Shown piece by piece: positions 1 to 6,600 of a stretch of 13,696 nt of DNA. The notes beneath the pieces were generated by a model. The model saw only the letters and a list, made by a program, of their open reading frames with translations, was not told the DNA's origin and did no database searches. Made by a program: the position numbers and the translations under genes. This stretch comes from Prevotellaceae bacterium UBA4359 (lineage in GTDB: Bacteria; Bacteroidota; Bacteroidia; Bacteroidales; Bacteroidaceae): the NCBI GenBank assembly GCA_002393555.1, contig DGSP01000075.1, positions 1 through 13,696 of the forward strand, in the 5' to 3' direction. Within the stretch, counting starts at the first letter, position 1. Every line of letters begins with the position of its first letter.

Positions 1-435
1 CATCACTTGCGAAACTTTAGTTATAGTAACCCCATTGCTCGTTTTCTATTCAAAATTTATTGTATACTGTCTAATGCGGAAATCCCTCCAAGCGTTAAAA
101 TAGGCAGAGGACTGAATTTGCCGCATGGATTAAAAGGAGTTGTGTTGCATCCAAAAACAATTATAGAAGAAGATGTTACAATATTCCATCAGGTCACTTG
201 CGGAAGGGGAGATTTATATAATATATGGCCCAATATAACGTCATCACCATTCAAGGGTATAGTTCTCAAAAAAGGCTGTGTACTGTGTGTGGGTGCTAAA
301 GTCATTTGTAATAGAGGAACTCTTGTCGTTGGAGAAAATACGGTGATCGCCGCAAATGCGGTATTAACAAAATCGACGGGTGATAATGAAGTGTGGGCAG
401 GGATTCCTGCGCGCTGCATAAAAAAGATTAAATGA
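1..435 (+). CDS. Serine O-acetyltransferase-like hexapeptide acyltransferase, 5'-truncated
   Basis: The reading frame is open back to base 1, so the gene is cut by the window edge; the TTG at 7 is not a convincing start. The visible 140 or so residues are the C-terminal left-handed beta-helix of a CysE/SAT-like acetyltransferase. They include the segment VKIGRGLNLPHGLKGVVLHP, the family's conserved HQVT segment (FHQVTCG) and the end motif VWAGIPARCIKKIK. In polysaccharide clusters such proteins usually acetylate a sugar or amino-sugar with acetyl-CoA rather than making cysteine. Here the gene lies 34 nt upstream of a glycosyltransferase on the same strand, which favours a polysaccharide role. 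The fold is clear; the acceptor is unknown. Confidence 0.8.
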   Translation, partial: HHLRNFSYSNPIARFLFKIYCILSNAEIPPSVKIGRGLNLPHGLKGVVLHPKTIIEEDVTIFHQVTCGRGDLYNIWPNITSSPFKGIVLKKGCVLCVGAKVICNRGTLVVGENTVIAANAVLTKSTGDNEVWAGIPARCIKKIK

Positions 436-469
436 CAGTCAAGTCCTATCGAAGTAAGATTCACATTTT

Positions 470-1705
470 ATGCCTACTTTATTTCAAATAAACTCTTTTT
501 GCAATACTGGATCAACAGGACGAATTGCCGAAGCCTTAGGGCAAACAGTAATGAAGCATGGATGGCAAAGTTTTATCGCATACGGAAGAACTGCCAATCC
601 AAGCCAATCATATACATATAAAATAGGAAACAAATGGAATATGATGTGGCATGGACTTCAAACTCGTTTGTTTGACAAGCAAGGTTTGGCATCGCAAAGA
701 GCGACGAAGGAACTGATTAAGGTGATAAGAAGTGCTGAGCCAGACATTATACATCTTCATAATCTGCATGGTTACTATCTGAATTATCCTCTGCTATTCA
801 AATTTCTAAAAGATTTTGAAAGACCTGTTGTATGGACATTACACGATTGTTGGAGTTTCACAGGGCATTGTCCGTATTTTGAGTTTGCAAAATGTGAGAA
901 ATGGAAAGCCAGATGCGGTTCTTGCCCCACAAAGCATGATTATCCAGCAAGTTTATGGAAGGATCGTTCTACTGAAAATTTTCAGGATAAAAAGGCTGCA
1001 TTCACCCAATTGGATAATCTCACATTGGTTCCTGTGTCAGATTGGCTCGCAACTTATTTGAAGATGTCCTTTTTAAACAAATATCCTATTCATCGAATTC
1101 ATAATGGTATTGATGTTTCGATGTTTAATGTCAAGAATAAACGAAAAGAAATACATGCTCGTTACAAAATACCAGATGAGAATCATCTTATTATAGGAGT
1201 TGCTGGTATCTGGGATAAAAGAAAAGGATTGGCTGATTTTATAAAATTGCGTAAAGCGTTACCTCCAGAATACAGCATCATGCTTGTGGGGGTATCGAAG
1301 AAACAAATCAGAATGCTGCCAGATGGAATAATGGGGATACAAAGAACGGAAATGGTTGAAGAATTGGCTGAAATCTATTCTGCTGCAGATGTCTTATTTA
1401 ACCCAACTTGGGAAGACACTTTTCCTACTGTCAATTTGGAAGCCATGGGTTGTGGAACTCCTGTGGTTGCTTATCGTACGGGGGGGTGTGTTGAACAAAT
1501 TGTTGAAGGAACTGGGTATATTGTAGAGCAAGGAAACATAGAGGATGCCCAAAATCATATTGTTAAACTATGTAACTCCGACAATAGTGATTCAGCATGT
1601 TGCAGAGATTGGATTGTCAAAAAATTTCGACAAGAAGATCGATACGATGAGTATTTTAAACTATATGAATCATTGCTTCAAAAGCCTCAATCTCTTTTTC
1701 CATGA
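470..1705 (+). CDS. Family 4 glycosyltransferase (WcaC-like)
   Basis: This 411-residue GT-B enzyme is expected to transfer a sugar from an activated donor onto a growing surface glycan at the cytoplasmic membrane face. The N-terminus has the GSTGRIAEALG loop (residues 14-24). A Cys-rich segment HDCWSFTGHCPYF (about 126-137), followed by further Cys residues to 152, is typical of a Bacteroidota WcaC-like subgroup. The GT4 C-terminal domain shows GVAGIWDKRKGL (243-254), a donor-site acidic pair in NPTWEDTFPTVNLEAMGCGTP (D316/E324), and the following PVVAYRTGG. The stop overlaps the next start as ATGA, so the two are probably translationally coupled. A run of seven G lies at codons 337-339. No clear Shine-Dalgarno is seen, which is common in this phylum. 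Sugar specificity cannot be read. Confidence 0.88.
   Translation: MPTLFQINSFCNTGSTGRIAEALGQTVMKHGWQSFIAYGRTANPSQSYTYKIGNKWNMMWHGLQTRLFDKQGLASQRATKELIKVIRSAEPDIIHLHNLHGYYLNYPLLFKFLKDFERPVVWTLHDCWSFTGHCPYFEFAKCEKWKARCGSCPTKHDYPASLWKDRSTENFQDKKAAFTQLDNLTLVPVSDWLATYLKMSFLNKYPIHRIHNGIDVSMFNVKNKRKEIHARYKIPDENHLIIGVAGIWDKRKGLADFIKLRKALPPEYSIMLVGVSKKQIRMLPDGIMGIQRTEMVEELAEIYSAADVLFNPTWEDTFPTVNLEAMGCGTPVVAYRTGGCVEQIVEGTGYIVEQGNIEDAQNHIVKLCNSDNSDSACCRDWIVKKFRQEDRYDEYFKLYESLLQKPQSLFP
1480..1486 (+). repeat. Poly-G tract (7 G) inside GT4 gene
   Basis: Seven consecutive G in the codons for T337-G338-G339. Adding one G gives an in-frame TGA five codons later (ACG GGG GGG GTG TGT TGA). Losing one G gives a frame that ends at a TAG within about 15 codons. 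Either change would remove the end of the donor-binding domain. Confidence 0.7.
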
Positions 1706-2256
1706 GAAATGTAAGTCTTCGTTTGTTTGACGGTTCTAATTTTGACAAAGGTGCAAGTTTTCTAAAAATCGCATCATGGTACTTTGTGAATGCACTTTGG
1801 GTACGTCCTGCATGGATTCCTTTTATGGGATGGAAGATAATGCTACTCAAAATTGGGGGGGGTAAGATTGGTACGGGAACTTGTTTGAAGCCAGGTGTAA
1901 TAGTGAAATCACCCTGGAATTTGGAAATTGGAAATGATTGTTGGATAGGTGAGAATGTATGGATAGACAACCTTGATAAAGTGAGGATTGGGAGTGATGT
2001 TTGTATATCTCAGGGAGCGATGCTTTTGACGGGCAATCATGATTACAGCATTTCATCCATGCCTTATAGAAATGCTCCAATAGTGATTGAAGATGGTGCT
2101 TGGATTGGGGCTAAGACAATTGTTTGCCCAGGTGTTACTGTGCATAAAAATGCAATATTGACCGTTGGAAGTGTTGCTACACATGATTTGGATGAGAATG
2201 GTATTTATCAAGGGAATCCTGCAAAGAAAATTAGAGAACGAATAATAAAGGAATGA
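1702..2256 (+). CDS. WcaF-like polysaccharide O-acyltransferase
   Basis: This 184-residue protein is a left-handed beta-helix acetyltransferase of the WcaF (putative colanic acid acetyltransferase) type. It would add acetyl groups from acetyl-CoA to sugars of the exported polysaccharide. Family features are the N-terminal FDKGASFLKIASWYFVNALW segment (14-33), the repeat PWNLEIGNDCWIGENVWI (73-90), the catalytic-region segment ISQGAMLLTGNHDY with its His (about 105-118), and the closing GIYQGNPAKKIRER. The length fits the family. The start ATG overlaps the GT4 stop (ATGA), and its own stop overlaps the GT2 start in the same way, so three genes form one coupled unit. Codons 52-54 are GGG GGG GGT, an 8-G run. 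Confidence 0.88.
   Translation: MRNVSLRLFDGSNFDKGASFLKIASWYFVNALWVRPAWIPFMGWKIMLLKIGGGKIGTGTCLKPGVIVKSPWNLEIGNDCWIGENVWIDNLDKVRIGSDVCISQGAMLLTGNHDYSISSMPYRNAPIVIEDGAWIGAKTIVCPGVTVHKNAILTVGSVATHDLDENGIYQGNPAKKIRERIIKE
1855..1862 (+). repeat. Poly-G tract (8 G) inside WcaF-like gene
   Basis: Eight consecutive G encode G52-G53-G54, just before the hexapeptide-repeat domain. With nine G the frame runs GGG GGG GGG TAA, an immediate stop. With seven G it reaches TGA within about ten codons. Both off-frames would delete the catalytic domain. Confidence 0.75.
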
Positions 2257-3005
2257 AGGTATCTGTTATTACATCATGCTATAACCGTGAGGCTACCATT
2301 CGGGGAGCGATAGAGAGTGTGCTGTCGCAAGATTATCCTGATATTGAGTATATCGTGGTGGATGGTGCATCGAAAGATGCTTCATTGGATATTGTCAATG
2401 AATATAGGGACAGGGGGCTGAACATCAACTCTGAACCCGATCATGGAATGTATGAGGCCATCAACAAGGGGATTAGAATGGCGACAGGTGACATCATTGG
2501 ACTGGTACATTCTGACGATTTTCTGTATGATAATCATGTGATTTCGGATGTGGTAAAGACGTTTGAGAGCACGGGAGCAGATTTTGTGTATGGTGATGGG
2601 GTATATGTGGATTGTGATGATACACAGAAATTGGTGCGCAACTGGCGAGGTGGAGTGTATTATAAGTGGAAAGTTCGGTGCGGATGGCTGCCATTGCATC
2701 CCACATGTTATATCCGTCGTGATGTGATGATGAGAGAAGGATTGTATAATGAGGCGTATAAAATTGCGGCAGATTCAGACTTGCTGGTACGATATTTGTA
2801 TAAGGCAAATCTCAAAGTACATTACATGAAACGACGAATCATACGGATGCGGATGGGGGGACTTTCAACTGATAGCAAAAGGAGAAAACAGATGTGGAAT
2901 GAGGACGTGAGAATGTACAAGAGTCATGGATTTAGTCCAATCTTAACAAAAATCTTGAAGATGATGTGGAAAGTGCCACAATTTGTAGAGGCTAAGTTTT
3001 TGTGA
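2253..3005 (+). CDS. Family 2 glycosyltransferase (WcaA-like)
   Basis: This 250-residue GT-A enzyme should use a nucleotide-sugar and a divalent metal to extend the surface glycan. The N-terminal MKVSVITSCYNREATI strand and loop, VVDGASKDASLDIV (35-48), the EPDHGMYEAINKGI helix (61-74) and GDIIGLVHSDDF (79-90) are diagnostic. S87-D88-D89 is the metal-binding DXD-type motif. RMRMGGLST near the C-terminus is the conserved post-acceptor segment of this subgroup. The start overlaps the WcaF-like stop (ATGA). The last codons overlap a hairpin that probably ends the transcript. A 6-G run (2855-2860) encodes M-G-G in the C-terminal part; one extra G would give TGA four codons later. Donor and acceptor are unknown. 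Confidence 0.9.
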   Translation: MKVSVITSCYNREATIRGAIESVLSQDYPDIEYIVVDGASKDASLDIVNEYRDRGLNINSEPDHGMYEAINKGIRMATGDIIGLVHSDDFLYDNHVISDVVKTFESTGADFVYGDGVYVDCDDTQKLVRNWRGGVYYKWKVRCGWLPLHPTCYIRRDVMMREGLYNEAYKIAADSDLLVRYLYKANLKVHYMKRRIIRMRMGGLSTDSKRRKQMWNEDVRMYKSHGFSPILTKILKMMWKVPQFVEAKFL

Positions 3006-3030
3006 AATGATAGAACTTAGCCTTTTCTGT
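2989..3030 (+). terminator. Probable intrinsic terminator of the transferase operon
   Basis: A perfect 10-bp inverted repeat (AGGCTAAGTT at 2989-2998, AACTTAGCCT at 3014-3023) with a 15-nt loop is followed by TTTTCTGTT. The left arm lies in the last codons of the GT2 gene. The T-tract is short, so termination may be partial. Confidence 0.6.
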
Positions 3031-3066
3031 TATGATTCCATTGACAGGCTTGTGTTAGAGTGCTGC

Positions 3067-3098
3067 TTTGTCCACCGATTTTGTCCTCCATACGTATG
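3067..3098 (+). promoter_or_regulatory. Candidate Bacteroidota promoter for the nucleotidyltransferase gene
   Basis: TTTG (3067-3070), a 20-nt spacer and TACGTATG (3091-3098) resemble the TTTG / TAnnTTTG consensus, with one mismatch in the -7 box. It lies after the operon terminator and about 100 nt before the preferred start, so the next gene may be transcribed independently. Confidence 0.4.
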
Positions 3099-3204
3099 AT
3101 GAGTTTCTGCAGCCAACGTGCTACCGCAAGGTGAATTCGTGATTTCTTCATGTGTAATGTTAAGAGAAGGCAAAGATAATAAGATTTTAGGAAACATTGG
3201 GAGG

Positions 3205-4302
3205 ATGGATGTGAAAATAGAAAAGATTTGTACGAAATATTTTGATTTCATCAGATTTTGTATTGGTGGTACTGTTTCTGTCCCGAAAAGTGTCGGCGAG
3301 AATGATTGGGATGCATTGTTTTCGTTCATGAAGAAACAGGCTCTGCTTGGTGTGGGATTTCGTGGTGTAGAGAGAATGAAAGCCGAAGGTGTGGCGGTGC
3401 CGAGAGAAGTGGTGCTGAAATGGTTTGCCGTGAGTGAACAGATACGGATGCGAAATGAGGTCGTGGATAGAAGATGCGTGGAACTGGTGAGGATGTTGAA
3501 AGAAGCAGGTTTTGATAGTTGCATTTTGAAGGGACAAGGGAATGCGCTGATGTATCCAGACAAAAGGGTACGTGCTTCGGGAGATATAGATATATGGGTG
3601 GATGGTACTCGAGAGGAAGTGATGGATTTTGTCAAGAAGACGGTACCTCACCCGAATATGAGGTTCCACCATGTAGATTATCCCATTTGGGATGATGTGC
3701 CAGTGGAGGTGCATTTTATGCCCTCGTACATGAATTGTGTTGTATATAATCACCGCTTGCAGCACTGGTTTAAGGCGAGGAAAGATGAACAAATGACACA
3801 TTTTGTTGATCTGCCGGATGGTGTGGGAAGGATTCCTGTGTTGACTTTGGAATTTAGTCTTGTGCATCAACTCACTCATTTGTGGCATCATCTTTTTGAA
3901 GAAGGAGTGGGATTACGCCAGATGATGGATTATTACTATCTTTTGCGAAAGGCAAAGAATGGTTTAGAGTTTAGAGACGAGAGTATAGAGTGTGCTTTGC
4001 GACATTTGGGTTTATACAAGTTTGCTGGTGCGGTGATGTGGGTGCTTCATGAAGTGTTTGGATTGGAGGAGAAATACTACATTGTACCACCTGATGAGTG
4101 GCGCGGAGAATTGTTGTTGGGGGAAATCATTAAAGGCGGTAACTTTGGGCAGAGTTTAGGGATATCCAATCACTCCACAGGCATCAAATATTTCCTGAAA
4201 ATCAAGCGTAACATGCGGTTTGTCCGTGCCTATCCTGCGGAAGCATTGAGCGAACCGATCTTCCGTACATGGCATTTCTTTTGGCGGTTAAGTCACAAAT
4301 AA
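3205..4302 (+). CDS. Nucleotidyltransferase-fold protein (PF14907, NTP_transf_5-like)
   Basis: The signature is the nucleotidyltransferase core: SCILKGQGNALMYP (about residues 105-118 from this start) followed by RVRASGDIDIWVDG (about 121-134), where GDIDIW carries the metal-binding acidic pair. It is followed by a long helical region with VEVHFMPSYM and FSLVHQLTHLWHHLF, typical of these uncharacterised proteins. They are often found near polysaccharide or peptide-natural-product clusters, and the substrate is unknown. The frame is open to a GTG at 3118 and has an ATG at 3157. I prefer the ATG at 3205 because family homology begins with YFDFIRFCIGG a dozen residues after it. GGGAGG touches this ATG and would be better spaced for the GTG at 3211, so the exact start is unsure. 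It may act on the neighbouring glycan pathway, but nothing in the sequence proves this. Confidence 0.75.
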   Translation: MDVKIEKICTKYFDFIRFCIGGTVSVPKSVGENDWDALFSFMKKQALLGVGFRGVERMKAEGVAVPREVVLKWFAVSEQIRMRNEVVDRRCVELVRMLKEAGFDSCILKGQGNALMYPDKRVRASGDIDIWVDGTREEVMDFVKKTVPHPNMRFHHVDYPIWDDVPVEVHFMPSYMNCVVYNHRLQHWFKARKDEQMTHFVDLPDGVGRIPVLTLEFSLVHQLTHLWHHLFEEGVGLRQMMDYYYLLRKAKNGLEFRDESIECALRHLGLYKFAGAVMWVLHEVFGLEEKYYIVPPDEWRGELLLGEIIKGGNFGQSLGISNHSTGIKYFLKIKRNMRFVRAYPAEALSEPIFRTWHFFWRLSHK

Positions 4303-4331
4303 GCGGCATTCATTTGTATAAAACAGAAAGG

Positions 4332-4370
4332 CTCCGTCAACCTCAAACATGAGATTGGCGGAGTTTTTTT
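4332..4370 (+). terminator. Strong intrinsic terminator after the nucleotidyltransferase gene
   Basis: CTCCGTCAA (4332-4340) pairs with TTGGCGGAG (4355-4363) with one G-U wobble. The inner CTC/GAG pairs extend the stem after a mismatch, and seven T follow. It closes the plus-strand region 30 nt after the stop codon. Confidence 0.85.
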
Positions 4371-4433
4371 GCACTTTGAGCCGAAGTGTGTGTGTCCGCT
4401 GAATCCAAAAAAGAAATACATTTAGAAGTACCA

Positions 4434-4470
4434 TAAAACGACAAAGAGGGTGTGTTCACATCCTCTTTGT
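4434..4470 (-). terminator. Intrinsic terminator of tRNA-Leu
   Basis: On the minus strand ACAAAGAGG pairs with CCTCTTTGT (9 bp). An inner TGTG/CACA stem caps it after one mismatch, and CGTTTTA follows. It begins 10 nt after the tRNA 3' end and faces the plus-strand terminator across a 63-nt gap. Confidence 0.8.
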
Positions 4471-4480
4471 CCCAAATGTG

Positions 4481-4561
4481 TGCGCCTGACAGGACTCGAA
4501 CCTGCACATCGGAGATACCAGATCCTAAGTCTGGCGCGTCTACCAATTCCGCCACAAGCGC
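4481..4561 (-). tRNA. tRNA-Leu (anticodon UAG)
   Basis: The minus strand folds as a class II tRNA. Acceptor GCGCTTG pairs with CAGGCGC (one G-U). The D-loop carries GGTAGAC. The anticodon stem CCAGA/TCTGG has loop CTTAGGA, giving anticodon TAG, which reads CUA. A variable arm is present, and the T arm contains GGTTCGAGTCC. The discriminator base is A and CCA is not encoded. A small ORF across this locus, whose peptide begins MAELVDAPDLGSG, is the usual translation artefact of a tRNA-Leu gene. The gene lies at the boundary between the AT-rich glycan region and the GC-richer core, with its 3' end toward the glycan cluster. Confidence 0.97.
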
Positions 4562-4571
4562 TTTTGCGGTG

Positions 4572-4579
4572 CAAAGGTA
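4572..4579 (-). promoter_or_regulatory. -7 box of the tRNA-Leu promoter
   Basis: TACCTTTG on the minus strand is an exact TAnnTTTG match, 10 nt before the mature tRNA. The place where the -33 element should be falls inside the heptad repeat arm starting at 4589, and no clean TTTG is found there. Confidence 0.7.
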
Positions 4580-4588
4580 AGGAAAAAA

Positions 4589-4699
4589 AGTGAAAAGTGA
4601 AGAGTGAAAAGTGAAAAATCTAAGTTACTCGCCACCCGGAGTGTTATCCATTAGCAAAGGAAACTTAGATTTTTCATTTTTCACTCTTCATTTTTCACT
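4589..4699. repeat. ORF-less miniature of the heptad inverted-repeat element
   Basis: The left arm 4589-4626 and right arm 4662-4699 (38 nt each) are inverted copies with two mismatches, both G/A changes inside GTG. Each arm is four heptads of the form AGTGAAA with small variations, then AATCTAAGTT. The 35-nt loop holds no gene. The arms match those around the four-helix-bundle gene at 9360-9870. The right arm runs into the S41 protease gene, whose last residues S-E-K and TGA it encodes. The left arm ends 10 nt from the tRNA -7 box. I read it as a non-coding relative of the larger element; a decayed copy is also possible. Confidence 0.85.
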
Positions 4700-5710
4700 C
4701 AAAAACACCCGCGCTTTTTCTATGTAGGTGTCTTTCTTTTGCAGGATGTCTGCACCTGACAATGACAGCGAGACGTCGGGGTCGATGCCGAACTCCGTGT
4801 GCTGCATGTCTTTGTCGTAGAAGATGACGGCACTGTAGCGGACAGTCCACCCGTTGGGAAGTTCGCTGTTGAAGGGCATGCCGGAGCCACCGCCTGTACG
4901 GTCGCCCATGATGGTGACGTTGGGGCAGAGTTTCATGCACTTGACAAAGTCGTTGGCGGCGGAATAGACGGCGCGGTTGGTGAGCACCACGACGGGCTTC
5001 TGCCAGCGGATGCCATCGGTGGCGGGGTCGAGATAGACGGCTTGGGGAGTGGAAAAGTCGTTGCGCCCCTTGCCGGTCTTGTGGGACACGTAGCCGACCA
5101 GGATGGACTCGTTGGTGAAGTGGGAGGCCAGTTTCTCGGCATTGGTGAGTTGACCTCCACCATTGCCGCGCACATCGATGATGAGTCCGTTGCAGGAGGA
5201 GAGGACGTTGAGCATGGAACTCACGTTGCCATTGCCGATGCCGTCTTCGAAAGTCTCGCAACGCACATAGCCGATGTTGTCGTCGAAAATGACATACTTG
5301 AGTCCAGAGGCTATCATGTAGTTATGCCCTAAGTAGAGTTTGGCTATGCTGTCGTTGTAGTTCTCGGGATAGTCTTCGTAGAAACTCCAGTTGCGCCCGA
5401 AGTCGAAGGCGGCACTGAGGTTGACATGGCCGTCTTGCAGTTCGGCGAGCATGTTACAAAGCACCTCAAAGAGTTGGACATTGTTCATGCCCTCGTTCAC
5501 CTGACTGGCATAGCGTGTATGCACCTCGTCCCAATCCACACCCAGTTGCTCTTTCTTGTAGTCGAAGAAGCAGTAGTGTTCGTTCATGATGCGCCATAAA
5601 GCCTCGTAGTTGCCCTGCTTGGAGTTGTCGTAGTGGTCTTCTTTCACACACGCATGGAAAACTAAAAGAACAAAACAACACACAAAGAGTCGAAGAATAT
5701 TTTTCATCAT
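4688..5710 (-). CDS. S41 family peptidase, predicted lipoprotein
   Basis: This 340-residue protein starts with a signal peptide (charged MMKN, hydrophobic stretch 5-19) and a likely lipobox ending FHAC, so C21 would be lipidated. The rest would sit in the periplasm or at the outer membrane. The C-terminal half is a tail-specific/tricorn-type S41 protease. DGHVNL (93-98) belongs to the N-terminal helical domain. GLIIDVRGNGGG (175-186) is the conserved core strand and glycine loop. VVLTNRAVYSAANDFV (241-256) carries the likely nucleophile S250, and MGDRTGGGSGMP (268-279) follows. No PDZ domain is evident. Its start overlaps the DUF3316-like stop (ATGA). The stop codon lies inside a heptad repeat arm, so the original C-terminus may have been changed by the element. 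Confidence 0.87.
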   Translation of the reverse strand: MMKNILRLFVCCFVLLVFHACVKEDHYDNSKQGNYEALWRIMNEHYCFFDYKKEQLGVDWDEVHTRYASQVNEGMNNVQLFEVLCNMLAELQDGHVNLSAAFDFGRNWSFYEDYPENYNDSIAKLYLGHNYMIASGLKYVIFDDNIGYVRCETFEDGIGNGNVSSMLNVLSSCNGLIIDVRGNGGGQLTNAEKLASHFTNESILVGYVSHKTGKGRNDFSTPQAVYLDPATDGIRWQKPVVVLTNRAVYSAANDFVKCMKLCPNVTIMGDRTGGGSGMPFNSELPNGWTVRYSAVIFYDKDMQHTEFGIDPDVSLSLSGADILQKKDTYIEKARVFLSEK

Positions 5711-6600
5711 TTCCGATACAGGTATTTGTTGAATCCCAGCACGAAGTCGTGGGTGTAGGTATGGTACTTCAAGTGGTTGAATGTTGATTGGTTGAACTGA
5801 GCCACATAGCCCAACCTGATGGTGTAGCGGCGAATGGGTATGTCAAGCGTGAGGCGGTGGCGCATGGAGGGCATGTTGCCTATGTAGCCAAAGCATACAT
5901 TGTGGTCGCGGTGCTTGAGGTCGAACATCTCGTAGTAACTTTGGCCATAGGCAGGCGAGAAAGCAATGCCGAGAAGGGGGGCTGAGACTTGATAGCGCCA
6001 CAGATAGTGGTGGCGGGCAATGACCATGTCGTAGGTGGCCATGGCACTCACGTCTATCATCAGGTCGGCTTTGGCCTGAGCGGGATTGTTGCCGTTGCGG
6101 TCGATATAGATACCCCCCAGATAGGCCGACGCCGCCAGGCCTGCCGCCACGTTGAAGCGTGAGCGTGACCGCTCCACGGGGTTGACCACATTGCCTTTGC
6201 CAAAGTTGTAGAACCAACCTTGCGAATAGCGGATGCCTCCAGCATACTCTTTCAGGTTGCGGGCATGATTTTTGGTGAAGGCTGCATTCACATCGATGAG
6301 CACCTGATTGGACACTCTGCCTCCCCACAGCGTGGTCATGCGCTGGCTTTCACGCTGGATGCGGATGTCGGTGCCCTTGTAGTTGTAGGGCGAGAGGTAG
6401 GTGTCGAGCACGTTGGCCCACCCCACTCCCACTATGGTGGAGTGCAGCACCTCTTTGTTGACGGGCAGACTGCTGATGAAACCCGTCGTGTCAGTGATGT
6501 AAACAGCCCCAGAAGCGTCCTGTCCCGAAGCACAAAGGCTTAGCAATAGCATCCATGCCATTGCTAAGCCTTTACACATTATTATATATATAGATTTCAT
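5707..6600 (-). CDS. DUF3316-like predicted outer-membrane protein
   Basis: The 297-residue product has a Sec signal peptide (hydrophobic MAWMLLLSLCASGQ, about 14-27). Its long mature part has alternating aromatic strands, such as LKEYAGGIRYSQGWFYNFG and YGQSYYEMFDL, and it ends in YTHDFVLGFNKYLYRK. This suggests a beta-barrel or periplasmic beta-rich protein of the Bacteroidota DUF3316 (PF11777) type. Molecular function is unknown. The start codon overlaps the parC stop by one base (TGATG) and its own stop overlaps the S41 start, so it is probably translated by coupling. Pairing with a periplasmic protease suggests an envelope-related module; this is inference. Confidence 0.72.
   Translation of the reverse strand: MKSIYIIMCKGLAMAWMLLLSLCASGQDASGAVYITDTTGFISSLPVNKEVLHSTIVGVGWANVLDTYLSPYNYKGTDIRIQRESQRMTTLWGGRVSNQVLIDVNAAFTKNHARNLKEYAGGIRYSQGWFYNFGKGNVVNPVERSRSRFNVAAGLAASAYLGGIYIDRNGNNPAQAKADLMIDVSAMATYDMVIARHHYLWRYQVSAPLLGIAFSPAYGQSYYEMFDLKHRDHNVCFGYIGNMPSMRHRLTLDIPIRRYTIRLGYVAQFNQSTFNHLKYHTYTHDFVLGFNKYLYRK

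Noticed and set aside
3187..3891. Long minus-strand frame opposite the nucleotidyltransferase gene, plus a similar frame at 3030-3635
   Set aside because: Both lie antisense to a gene with clear motifs, and their His/Ile-rich sequences resemble no protein family.
4343..4555. Small minus-strand ORF giving MAELVDAPDLGSGISD
   Set aside because: This is the well-known false translation of a tRNA-Leu gene; the cloverleaf and anticodon are clear.
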